The notes under the pieces: model-generated | Told to the model about the DNA's origin: nothing | The model's database searches: none | The model's input: only the letters and a program-made list of their open reading frames with translations | Made by a program: the position numbers and the translations under genes | From: Bacteroidales bacterium | GTDB taxonomy: Bacteria > Bacteroidota > Bacteroidia > Bacteroidales > UBA10428 | Assembly (NCBI GenBank): GCA_016934395.1 | Contig: JAFGSZ010000102.1 | Coordinates: 1 to 64,000, forward strand | DNA: 64,000 nucleotides | Direction: 5' to 3' | Shown here: one piece after another, positions 1 to 8,260 of the stretch | How the letters are laid out: each line of letters starts with the position of its first letter | How positions within the stretch are numbered: the first letter of the stretch is position 1

Positions 1-177
1 ATTAATCACCAGTCAGGAATATGAATTATTCCAATATCCCTGAAAATTAAATTTAAATTATAATGATTATAAAAGAATGAATAGTTATAGAAATACAAAA
101 TGTATATAAGCGGTATATAAATAAAAATTTTTATACTGAACGGGTTATGATTAATTTCATAATTATATACCCATTGA

Positions 178-1572
178 ATGAATTTTTGCAGATGTTTGTG
201 GCATACTTTTATGCTTATTCTTGGCGTACTGCATGCGCCTGAATGCGCTTCATATTTCTATCCTGCTGAAAATTTAAGCAGGATTTTGGGAAATGCTGCC
301 AATTCAAAAAATGAATATGGGGATTTTCATCAAAGAGATACAAGATTATTAATTCAGGGCGAAATTGAAGTATTAGCCTTGTTGCCAACATCAACTCCTA
401 AAACCGATAATTTAAATAGAGGCAGACATCAAACTGGAAAAAATTCCGGCCATCTGTTTTTCTATTTATTCCTCTCATTATTAGCAGTATTGACCGTACT
501 ACTTTTTCTATATATGCAATTGCAAAAACGTTATCGGCAGTTAAAAAAGGAAAAATTAAAATTTAAAACAAAACCCTATTCTACCGGTGAAATCAGAACA
601 TATCTGTCTGCAATCCTTAGATCAATAGAAGATCTATCTGCTCATTCAACTAACAGAATAAAAAAAAGACTCTTGCCTATTCGAAGAAATACTCAAAAAT
701 TATTACAGATCCAAAATCTGATTCCTGAATATGAAAAAAACAAGCCTAATCATACTGAGAATATACTTTTTAATAGTGAAAGAAAAAATGCAACAAACCC
801 GATAGAAAGTAAAAAGCTTATAATATTAATTATTACCTGCATCAAAGAAATTCAATCAATGCTTAATCCTGCATTGCAGGAGTATTATCATGTACTTGAA
901 GCAGAAAATGAAAACGATGGTTATCAGCTTGCTTCAGAACATTTGCCGGATGCAGTAATCTGTGAGTTAGAGATTGCAGAGACTAAAAATTATAAATTCT
1001 TCAAAAATCTTAAAGAAAATCCCAGGACAAATCCAATTCCGGTAATATTATTATCCTCCCACACAATTTCTGATAATACACAAAAATTATTCGGCAGTAA
1101 TACTGAGGCATTAATTACGGAACCATTTAATGCAGATCAGTTACATCTTAAAATTTCTAAGCTTATTAATCAAAGAAAACTTATAATCAACCAGCTTAAA
1201 CATAATAGTGATGTGAAACTTTCAACAGAAATTATTACATCCATGGACCAACAATTTATAAATAAACTGATACGCTGCATTGAAAAAAATATAGAAGATG
1301 AAAATTTCGGGGTTGAAGAATTAAGCGTTGCTATCGGTTTAAGCCGTTCTCAACTTCATCGAAAATTAACAGCACTGGTTAACGTTGGCCCAAGTCAGTA
1401 TCTCAGAAATTTCCGTCTTGAGCGTGCTACTGAATTATTATTAATTAACTCTGGCACTATTTCAGAAATCAGTTATAAAGTTGGATTTTCAAGTCCTTCT
1501 TATTTTACAAAATGTTTTGTGGAAAAATTCGGGTATCCTCCAAATGAAATAAGACAACGGCAGCTCAACTGA
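178..1572 (+). CDS. Membrane-anchored AraC-family regulator, relic of a hybrid two-component system
   Basis: 464 residues. Order seen: hydrophobic N-terminus (about 8-24), short extracytoplasmic stretch, transmembrane segment (about 92-113), a helical pair at 133-183 resembling a HisKA dimerisation domain, a receiver-like domain (about 212-332), and two AraC-type helix-turn-helix motifs (about 365-460, with GFSSPSYFTKCFVEKFGYPP near the end). This is the domain order of Bacteroidota hybrid two-component systems, but the HATPase domain is absent. In the HisKA remnant the phosphoacceptor His position reads Gly (TGEIRTYL, G137). In the receiver the phospho-Asp position reads Glu (VICELEI, E263) and the conserved Lys reads Glu (ITEPF, E315). 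It should bind DNA without classical phosphorelay. The ATG at 178 is used because it gives the hydrophobic start. Targets are unknown; the secreted repeat protein next door is a candidate. Confidence 0.8.
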   Translation: MNFCRCLWHTFMLILGVLHAPECASYFYPAENLSRILGNAANSKNEYGDFHQRDTRLLIQGEIEVLALLPTSTPKTDNLNRGRHQTGKNSGHLFFYLFLSLLAVLTVLLFLYMQLQKRYRQLKKEKLKFKTKPYSTGEIRTYLSAILRSIEDLSAHSTNRIKKRLLPIRRNTQKLLQIQNLIPEYEKNKPNHTENILFNSERKNATNPIESKKLIILIITCIKEIQSMLNPALQEYYHVLEAENENDGYQLASEHLPDAVICELEIAETKNYKFFKNLKENPRTNPIPVILLSSHTISDNTQKLFGSNTEALITEPFNADQLHLKISKLINQRKLIINQLKHNSDVKLSTEIITSMDQQFINKLIRCIEKNIEDENFGVEELSVAIGLSRSQLHRKLTALVNVGPSQYLRNFRLERATELLLINSGTISEISYKVGFSSPSYFTKCFVEKFGYPPNEIRQRQLN

Positions 1573-1793
1573 TCCGGTACAATTTTTCTTTCCTTAGATC
1601 AAATCTTTCCGATATATATATTTTTCTTAAGTATAATTTACATTCACAAAATAATTCCACCTGACAAAAAATTATCTCCAAATGCGACAAAGTTGCTATT
1701 GTTTACAACATATTTTATAGGTACTACCTCTTGTTTTAGCCTTTCTTTGCATGCAGTAACTTAAATTTAAATCAAAAACCTAAAACCAATTCA

Positions 1794-2234
1794 ATGAAAA
1801 CAATTAAAAAAACCCTGATAAAGTTTAATACAGTAATTTTATTTATAGCATTTATATCTTTAAGTTTTAATGTGGAAAGTCAGAAATCAACAGAAACTAT
1901 AGCTGCCCTTTCGAACCATACAACAGTTTATAAATTCCAACCTGATTTAAGTAATTTAATTCTTGCTATAAACGCCGGCATCCTGGCTAACAATAGTATT
2001 CAAGCTTCCGAAATAGCGCTAAATACAGAAATATCCAACTATTCATCAGCATATATTACTGAAGAATCTTTTGAACAAGAACTTACAATTGAATACTGGA
2101 TGCTTGAACCTTTTCAGACAGCTACCCAGGAAATAACAGACAATACAACATCTACAACCTGTAATGAAGAAATAATTATCGAAGATGAACTGTATATCGA
2201 ATCATGGATGATTAATCCATCAGAATGGAAATAA
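1794..2234 (+). CDS. Small secreted protein with duplicated W-M-x-x-P motif, function unknown
   Basis: 146 residues with an N-terminal signal peptide (positive MKTIKKTLIK, then a hydrophobic run to about residue 28). The mature part is acidic. Its C-terminal third has two copies of a motif: ELTIEYWMLEPF (about 96-107) and ELYIESWMINPSEW (about 131-144). Short secreted Bacteroidota proteins with E-x-W-M type repeats exist, but I know of no assigned function. It lies 221 bases downstream of the decayed AraC regulator in the same direction. No sorting domain or lipobox is seen, so periplasmic or surface location is uncertain. The ATG at 1794 directly precedes the signal peptide. Confidence 0.65.
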   Translation: MKTIKKTLIKFNTVILFIAFISLSFNVESQKSTETIAALSNHTTVYKFQPDLSNLILAINAGILANNSIQASEIALNTEISNYSSAYITEESFEQELTIEYWMLEPFQTATQEITDNTTSTTCNEEIIIEDELYIESWMINPSEWK

Positions 2235-2450
2235 GCCATCCAACTTCATTGCACTATAATTAACAAATCCGGTATACATTATTTTTCAACATGTAAAAGT
2301 ATTTTCACAAGCAAATAAAAGTTTTACACCAGGTTTATATAGGTTAGTTTATACTACTTTAATTGGCCAATAATTATTCAATTCTTTTGGGTATCTTATT
2401 GGTCAATTGTTGTTTTATTCCGGTAGTATAGATTATAAAAACAGGCTAAC

Positions 2451-2951
2451 ATGTTAATTTCACATATTGTTGCAGTATCCGAAAATGGAATTATTGGTAA
2501 AAACAACCAGCTTCCCTGGCATTTGCCAAACGACCTCGAATGGTTTAAAAAGAAAACTATGGGCCATTGTGTAATTATGGGCCGAAGAAATTATGAGTCG
2601 GAAGGTAAAGCTTTGCCAAATCGCACCAACCTGGTAATATCACAAAATCCAAACTTTACTATTCCCGATGGAATCGTGGCCCGTTCAATTGAAGATGCAT
2701 TAATAATGGCAGAAAAACAACATGAGCAGGAAGTGTTTATTATTGGTGGGGGTCAAATCTATGAAATCTCTTTACCCTATATTCAAAAGATATATCTTAC
2801 GCGTATTCATGCAAATATTGATGGAGATGTATATTATCCTGAACCTGACTGGAACGAATGGGAATTAATATATGAACAATTTAACCTAAAAGATGCCCGA
2901 CATGCTTATGATTACACATTTTATATTTATGAAAGATTAAACAAAATTTAA
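2451..2951 (+). CDS. folA: Dihydrofolate reductase
   Basis: 166 residues, the usual size for bacterial DHFR. It reduces dihydrofolate to tetrahydrofolate with NADPH for one-carbon metabolism and thymidylate synthesis, in the cytoplasm. The N-terminal IVAVSENGIIGKNNQLPWHL holds the Met20-loop region, followed by the catalytic acidic residue in LPNDLEWFKKKT. The NADPH-binding GRRNYES replaces the commoner GRxTxES, and FIIGGGQIYE is the second cofactor motif. No thymidylate synthase gene is adjacent. It stands alone, converging on the next minus-strand gene 35 bases away. Confidence 0.96.
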   Translation: MLISHIVAVSENGIIGKNNQLPWHLPNDLEWFKKKTMGHCVIMGRRNYESEGKALPNRTNLVISQNPNFTIPDGIVARSIEDALIMAEKQHEQEVFIIGGGQIYEISLPYIQKIYLTRIHANIDGDVYYPEPDWNEWELIYEQFNLKDARHAYDYTFYIYERLNKI

Positions 2952-2986
2952 TAACACAATTTTAACACTTTAGAATGTTTTAAATC

Positions 2987-3874
2987 CTATTCCTTAAAAA
3001 TATAGGTAAATTTATAATATTCCACTATACTGCCATTAATATTGTGGTCAATAAATCCCGATAACAGGTTCTTTTCATTATAGTTATATATTGATTTTTT
3101 CACTTTTGTAAGGTTTGGGAAAATCCTGTCAACCGCGGCTTTGTTTCCCTGAATATCATAATTGTATTCTAACCGGTATACTTCATCACCTTGTGGGTTA
3201 AAAAACACTTCAGCGCTGATCCTTTTATTTTCTTCATCCCAAATATTTCGTTTTGAAAATTTTAGTTTTTTCTTTTCATAACTGTCCATTCCAGATTCCT
3301 TTCCGTTATAAAAATCCTCATACGTGTAAATCCACTGCCGGTCTGGTTTATCCGGCGGAAGATATTCGCTCACCACTATGGAATTGTTTTCAGCTACTCT
3401 TTCATAAACCCATTTTGACGTAATATACCGGCGTGCATCATAATATGATATTTCGCTGATATAGCCGCTGGAATCGTACCGGTATTGCACTTTGTTCTTT
3501 AGTTCTCCGGTTGGCAGGTATTCATTTTTTTCAGTCAATACCTTAGTATCCCCGTACAAAAATTCAACAATAGATAATTTCCGGTTATCCTTTGTGAAAT
3601 TTTCTATTTCCTTTATCCTGCCTGAAGTATCATAATGTATTTTTCGTTCAAGATATTTGCTTGTGGTAACATTTCCATCGATTAACACATAACGCCAATC
3701 CAATCGCGATTGAACACCCCATTGCTGCATTTGCAGCATTTCCCGAAAATATTGTTGCTTTTCAGATTGGGTTTTGGGAACATCAACCTGACAATATAAT
3801 TTCTGAGCTAAAGCGTTAAAAACAAATAATAATAAGATTATTGTTTTAATCCGAACATCAATAATTGAATACAT
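2987..3874 (-). CDS. Secreted YD-repeat-like hypothetical protein
   Basis: 295 residues with a hydrophobic N-terminal signal (about residues 10-27, ending LAQKLYCQ). The mature chain carries repeated beta-type units of the form Y-x-Y-D-x-x-G, for example YRYDSSGYISEISYYD, YNYDIQGNKAAV and YNYNEKNLLSGFID. This resembles the YD/RHS-like repeats often found in Bacteroidota exported proteins, without the toxin core of true RHS proteins. No lipobox or C-terminal sorting signal is obvious. It lies 74 bases downstream of nikR on the same strand. Function unknown; a surface or periplasmic scaffold role would be a guess. Confidence 0.6.
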   Translation of the reverse strand: MYSIIDVRIKTIILLLFVFNALAQKLYCQVDVPKTQSEKQQYFREMLQMQQWGVQSRLDWRYVLIDGNVTTSKYLERKIHYDTSGRIKEIENFTKDNRKLSIVEFLYGDTKVLTEKNEYLPTGELKNKVQYRYDSSGYISEISYYDARRYITSKWVYERVAENNSIVVSEYLPPDKPDRQWIYTYEDFYNGKESGMDSYEKKKLKFSKRNIWDEENKRISAEVFFNPQGDEVYRLEYNYDIQGNKAAVDRIFPNLTKVKKSIYNYNEKNLLSGFIDHNINGSIVEYYKFTYIFKE

Positions 3875-3948
3875 GGCAGGTAAAAAATTATAGAAAAATG
3901 TATTCTTCCGCTAAAAAATCAGTTACTAACGTTAAATAAAAACTGCAA

Positions 3949-4350
3949 TTAATCAGCCCGGCTCATTACCAGCTTACCATGCCGAACTCCTTTAAGCGCA
4001 ATTATTTTATCGGCCAGTTCGGTGAGTTGCTGTGCTTCTCCTTTAACGGCTATGGTTTCAAGACATAAATCGTGACTTAGATGAATGTGTTGTGCTGAAA
4101 GGATCAGATGAAAATAATCGTGCTGGATGTCATTCGATTTATTACTAACATCATTTTTATGATGATCGTACACAATTACAATCGCCCCGGCAACTTCATT
4201 ATTACATTGCCATTTTTTCTCCACACTGTTTTTTTCGATTAAATTTCGAATAGCCTGCGAACGATTAGGAAACTTATTCTCCTTCACATATTCATCCAAC
4301 TCATGCATTACATGATCTTCAAGGGAAACACCAAAACGAATCACTGACAT
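3949..4350 (-). CDS. nikR: Nickel-responsive transcriptional regulator NikR
   Basis: 133 residues, the family length. The N-terminal ribbon-helix-helix domain (residues 1-45, VIRFGVSLEDHVMHELDEYV) binds DNA as a dimer. The C-terminal ACT-like domain binds nickel. All four square-planar ligands can be placed: H77, H88, H90 and C96 (QHIHLSHDLCLE), each one residue shifted from the E. coli numbering H76, H87, H89, C95. NikR normally represses nickel uptake genes when nickel is bound. No nickel transporter, urease or hydrogenase gene lies in this window, so its target must be elsewhere or be its own promoter. It is 61 bases downstream of the metallo-beta-lactamase gene on the same strand. Confidence 0.93.
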   Translation of the reverse strand: MSVIRFGVSLEDHVMHELDEYVKENKFPNRSQAIRNLIEKNSVEKKWQCNNEVAGAIVIVYDHHKNDVSNKSNDIQHDYFHLILSAQHIHLSHDLCLETIAVKGEAQQLTELADKIIALKGVRHGKLVMSRAD

Positions 4351-4377
4351 GGCGGTAAAAATTTTAAATTAGATTTA

Positions 4378-4385
4378 CAAATTTA
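4378..4385 (-). promoter_or_regulatory. Candidate -7 element for nikR
   Basis: The minus strand reads TAAATTTG, a perfect match to the Bacteroidota -7 consensus TAnnTTTG, 27 bases before the nikR start. No clear TTTG -33 element lies at the right spacing, so the call is tentative. The AT-only inverted repeat TTAAATT-N9-AATTTAA overlaps it and could be an operator, but such repeats arise easily in this sequence. Confidence 0.35.
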
Positions 4386-4411
4386 ATCCTTATCAGGATA
4401 TAAAATATTTA

Positions 4412-5467
4412 TTATTCCAGATTAAACAGATTGCCTACCCGGGGTACAATAACTTTTGAATTTATTTTTTTTTCAGAAAAAATCCGGTTGGCCCAGATTT
4501 CCAGTTCCTCGTCTGTAAAAATTCTTTCACCATAATACTTCCGGTCTTCCAAACCACTATAGTGAATAAGATGCACATGCGGAATTGCTACCCGATTAAT
4601 AAAATCTACAATACTTAATGGCCAATCACTATTTTTAAAATCTGAGATAAATTCATCAAAATAGGAATGGAGATCGTTGTCGTATTTTCGAACCATATGC
4701 GGAGCCAGCAAATGTGAAATACGGGCCTTGGTTTTCCAGTCCGTTAGTCTTTCACTCACTTTTTGCGTATTCGGGTCGATATCTGAAAAACTACCGTGAT
4801 TACTTCCCGGATAAGGGAACCGGTTGTTACAATCGATATAAATTGCCTGCGCAGAAGCTAAAGTTTTAAAGTCTTTCTTTCGCAACAACGGGCACAACAT
4901 ATCGCCTGTAAACACTAAGCTTGAAGCTTTATCGGGTGATTTGGTAATTTCAAAAAACAGCATGGAAGCGCCAAAGCCGTTTTCACCATGAAAAACCGGA
5001 AACGGAGTAACTTTTACCCCGTCTGCCTCAGAGATTTGGGTAGTAACTCCTGCCTTTAATTCCTTAAATTCAAGTATTCCCTTTAAATGAGGATAAGATT
5101 GGATAATAAAATCCCGGCAGGGGCTTGTTGCATATACCGGATATAGCTTTTTATTGTTTAAATGGTAATAACTCTGGACAATCCAGTCAATTCCTAAAGT
5201 ATGGTCCATATGCGGATGCGTAATCACCAAGGCTTCCGGAATACGATTGGTGTTTTTAATAAGGTAGGGCACCGTATGATGCCCGGCATCAATCACAATT
5301 TCCCAGTCTGTATTTTCTAACCCGGGTTGTCCGTTTGAACGATAAAGAGAATAGGAGGCATTGGCAAGATCGTCTGAAGATTTTTTATAAAAGGGATGAT
5401 CGCTGCCGAGAAATACCGGCCAGGCATTACCTCTGCCATTAACCCGGACATAAATATTTTTTTCCAT
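4412..5467 (-). CDS. Metallo-beta-lactamase fold hydrolase
   Basis: 351 residues, cytoplasmic (no signal peptide). The metal-binding motif THPHMDH is at residues 83-89, with a further His at about 160 (FPVFHGENGF) and Asp at about 189 (VFTGDM), giving a complete two-metal site of the MBL fold. The N-terminal part resembles the PqqB/RNase Z-like branch of the superfamily, with D60-A-G-H in the first strand. The substrate cannot be told; hydrolysis of a phosphodiester or a thioester are possibilities. The start lies five bases after the stop of the S46 peptidase, so the two are very probably co-transcribed. Confidence 0.75.
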   Translation of the reverse strand: MEKNIYVRVNGRGNAWPVFLGSDHPFYKKSSDDLANASYSLYRSNGQPGLENTDWEIVIDAGHHTVPYLIKNTNRIPEALVITHPHMDHTLGIDWIVQSYYHLNNKKLYPVYATSPCRDFIIQSYPHLKGILEFKELKAGVTTQISEADGVKVTPFPVFHGENGFGASMLFFEITKSPDKASSLVFTGDMLCPLLRKKDFKTLASAQAIYIDCNNRFPYPGSNHGSFSDIDPNTQKVSERLTDWKTKARISHLLAPHMVRKYDNDLHSYFDEFISDFKNSDWPLSIVDFINRVAIPHVHLIHYSGLEDRKYYGERIFTDEELEIWANRIFSEKKINSKVIVPRVGNLFNLE

Positions 5468-5472
5468 ACAAA

Positions 5473-7650
5473 TTATTCTAAAATTTCCATCTCCTCAATC
5501 AGGTGCGATGCTCCTGCAAATTTATCGATGATAAATAAAACATACCGTATATCAACTGTAATATTTCTGCATATTTCAGGATTATAAAAAATATCACTTA
5601 ATGTCCCTTCCCAGTTCCGGTCAAAATTAACCCCGATAAGTTGTCCCTGAGCATTTAATACCGGACTTCCTGAATTTCCTCCGGATGTATGATTAGATGC
5701 AGTAAAACAAACCGGCATCGTACCATGATCACCATATCTGCCGAAATTCTTATTCCGGTACAGATTTATCAATTTTGGGGGTACACAAAAGTAATAATCG
5801 CTGGTATCGTTTTTATCCATGAGGCCCTCTAACGTGGTATAATATATATAATCCACGGCATCTTTTGGATGATAGCCTTCAACTTTACCATAGGTTAAAC
5901 GCATAGTCCGGTTTGCATCGGGGTAACGTACTTTTTCCTGGTCCATCTCCCGTAAAGCCTGAATGTATATTCCATATAAATTATGTAATCGTTCCTCCAT
6001 AAGGATATAATAAGGCTCAATGGTGGATTGAAACTGATCGGTAAAAGCATTATATAACAAAATTGCCGGATCCTTGTGTAAGATTTTTTGCTGCCGGCGA
6101 GTATTTTTACTGAAGAATTTTGTTATTCCGGCAGAATCTGCAAACCAGGTATGGTTAAACACGTATTGGGCAAATGCCTGATAATCGCCCGTAAATTTCA
6201 AGCGCATTTTTTCCAGTTCCTTTGGAAAAAACTGTGGATCCACACGTTGATAATAGGCTTCCATCAATGCTGCGAAAACCTCTTTATCAATATCTTTTGA
6301 GTAATTTTTCAAATTACTGTATGCAGATTTCTGCAAAGAATATAACAGGTCTCCGGGTATTGTATCGGCAGAATCAGAAATATACTGGTTTAAAACAGCA
6401 ACCCTTCCGGCAAATTTAATAATTTCGATTCCCATAATTGCTTCCTGATAAAAATCGTAAGCAATATAATAGGGCTTTAAGTCATTATAGTATTGTTTAA
6501 ATTTTTCAAGCAAACTTCCATATTTTTTTTTGTTTTCTGCATTGCTGTTTACCCAGCTGGTGAATTTTTCTTCCTGTGATTTTTTTAAATCCACTGCTTT
6601 TGATTTTTGCAGACCAGTAATCATACCCTGCCATTTTTTCCAGGCATTGCTAATTCGCGATTGTTTGGCAGCATATTGCAATCTCACCAGTTTATTCTGG
6701 TCCATCATACGATTAATAACCTGTAAACGTTTATCGCGAAGCGTTACCCGGTTTGGAAGACTGATATCCGAAATATATTCTATGGCGAAAGAGGTGAGAT
6801 ATTCACTGGTACGTGCCGGGTATCCCAAAACTACCGTTAAATCTCCTTCCTCAACACCATTCAGTGATATAGGAAAATATTTTTGTGGTTTGTAAGGAAC
6901 ATTCATTTTTGAGTATGCCGCAGGCCTATTTTTTGCATCAGCATAAATTCTGAAAATTGAAAAATCACCTGTATGCCTTGGCCACATCCAGTTATCCGTA
7001 TCGCCCCCAAAACTTCCAATGGATTCGGGAGGTGTTCCTACCAAACGGATATCCCTGAATTCTTCGTATATAAACAGGTAATATTCATTTCCATAATAAA
7101 AAGATTCTACTCTGGCTATATATTGAGTACCTGCCGATGCTTCATTTTCAATTTCAGCAACCTTTTCAATAGTCTTTAGCCGCCTTAAATCAAAATCACG
7201 AATATCTTTCACCGACTCACGGATTTGTTCCGTAACATCCTCAACGCTTATCAGAAATTTTACTGTGAGCCCCGGATTCCAAAGCTCTTTATCCCTGCTT
7301 TCTGCCCAAAATCCTTTTTCGAGGTAATTATTTCCGAGCGTTGAATGTGCCTGAATATTACTCCGACCGCAATGAAAATTAGTAAGCAACAGACCTTCTG
7401 AAGACACTACACCCGCAGTACATCCGCTGCCAAAAAGAACCACTGCATTTGCCAGACAGGCCCTATTGATACTATATATGTCTTCAGCTTCTAATGCAAA
7501 CCCATGTTGCTGCAGATCTTCCATAACGTAATGTTCCAGTAAAAAAGGCAGCCACATACCTTCCTCACCCTGCGAAAAAGTAAGATTAAAAAACAATAAC
7601 ATTAAAAATAATCCTGTTGTCCGGGTGATTTTTTTGATATTTACAACCAT
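5473..7650 (-). CDS. S46 family dipeptidyl peptidase, predicted DPP11-type (Asp/Glu-specific)
   Basis: 725 residues with a signal peptide (about 1-26, ending FNLTFSQG), the family length. S46 enzymes are periplasmic serine peptidases that release dipeptides from N-termini, feeding amino-acid fermenting Bacteroidota. The catalytic triad can be placed: H93 (TNFHCGRSN), D229 (RHTGDFS) and S660 (GGNSGSPV). Eighteen residues after the serine stands Arg678 (VNFDRNWEG), the position known to be Arg in acidic-specific DPP11 and Gly in DPP7, so specificity for Asp/Glu at P1 is inferred. It sits in the kdsC-ubiA-maf operon, 17 bases after maf. Confidence 0.92.
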   Translation of the reverse strand: MVVNIKKITRTTGLFLMLLFFNLTFSQGEEGMWLPFLLEHYVMEDLQQHGFALEAEDIYSINRACLANAVVLFGSGCTAGVVSSEGLLLTNFHCGRSNIQAHSTLGNNYLEKGFWAESRDKELWNPGLTVKFLISVEDVTEQIRESVKDIRDFDLRRLKTIEKVAEIENEASAGTQYIARVESFYYGNEYYLFIYEEFRDIRLVGTPPESIGSFGGDTDNWMWPRHTGDFSIFRIYADAKNRPAAYSKMNVPYKPQKYFPISLNGVEEGDLTVVLGYPARTSEYLTSFAIEYISDISLPNRVTLRDKRLQVINRMMDQNKLVRLQYAAKQSRISNAWKKWQGMITGLQKSKAVDLKKSQEEKFTSWVNSNAENKKKYGSLLEKFKQYYNDLKPYYIAYDFYQEAIMGIEIIKFAGRVAVLNQYISDSADTIPGDLLYSLQKSAYSNLKNYSKDIDKEVFAALMEAYYQRVDPQFFPKELEKMRLKFTGDYQAFAQYVFNHTWFADSAGITKFFSKNTRRQQKILHKDPAILLYNAFTDQFQSTIEPYYILMEERLHNLYGIYIQALREMDQEKVRYPDANRTMRLTYGKVEGYHPKDAVDYIYYTTLEGLMDKNDTSDYYFCVPPKLINLYRNKNFGRYGDHGTMPVCFTASNHTSGGNSGSPVLNAQGQLIGVNFDRNWEGTLSDIFYNPEICRNITVDIRYVLFIIDKFAGASHLIEEMEILE

Positions 7651-7667
7651 GCTTATCCTAAATTTTT

Positions 7668-8255
7668 TTATACAAATTTTTCAAGTTCAGTATATAATTT
7701 TTGCACCGGAAGACCCATTACATTAAAATATGAACCCTCAATTTTTTCAACTCCCGCGTATCCTATCCATTCCTGAATACCATAAGCCCCGGCTTTATCC
7801 AGGGGCTTAAACTTATTTACATAAAAGCTAATTTCATCCTCTTTAAGTTCACGAAAGTATACATTGGTTTTACTGCAAAAAACGCTTTCATAATCGAGGC
7901 TTTTAAGGCAAACTCCGGTAAGTACCTCATGTTTTTTGCCTGATAATTTTTTTAATAATTGTACGGCCTCCAGCTGATCCTTTGGCTTTCCGATAACTTC
8001 ATTATCAAGCCAGACAATGGTATCTGCTGCAATCAGTATTGTTTTCTCTTCAATGTAATTTGCATAAATTTTCGCCTTTTCTTTGGCAAGGTAAACCGGA
8101 ATCTCATCATAGTATAAATTTGCCGGATATATTTCATCCTGTTCATTCAAAGTTATTACTTCAAAATCAAGACCCAGTTCTTTTAATAAAAAATGTCGCC
8201 GGGGCGACTTTGAAGCAAGGATTAATCTGTAGTTTTGTAACTGGTTTATTAACAT
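7668..8255 (-). CDS. maf: Maf-like nucleoside triphosphate pyrophosphatase
   Basis: 195 residues, the normal Maf length. The family hydrolyses non-canonical or modified nucleotides (dTTP, UTP, modified bases) to monophosphates and was first linked to septum formation. The N-terminal LILASKSPRRHFLLKELG is the signature, with the AADTIVWLDNEVIGKPKD loop carrying the catalytic Asp and the substrate Lys. It belongs to a tightly packed minus-strand operon: five bases after the UbiA-like gene and 17 before the S46 peptidase. Which subfamily (YhdE or YceF) it belongs to cannot be fixed by eye. Confidence 0.92.
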   Translation of the reverse strand: MLINQLQNYRLILASKSPRRHFLLKELGLDFEVITLNEQDEIYPANLYYDEIPVYLAKEKAKIYANYIEEKTILIAADTIVWLDNEVIGKPKDQLEAVQLLKKLSGKKHEVLTGVCLKSLDYESVFCSKTNVYFRELKEDEISFYVNKFKPLDKAGAYGIQEWIGYAGVEKIEGSYFNVMGLPVQKLYTELEKFV

Positions 8256-8260
8256 AAATT

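Noticed and set aside
16-32. Small inverted repeat GGAATA-N5-TATTCC near the window start
   Set aside because: Six-base arms in AT-rich sequence occur often by chance; no link to a gene start.
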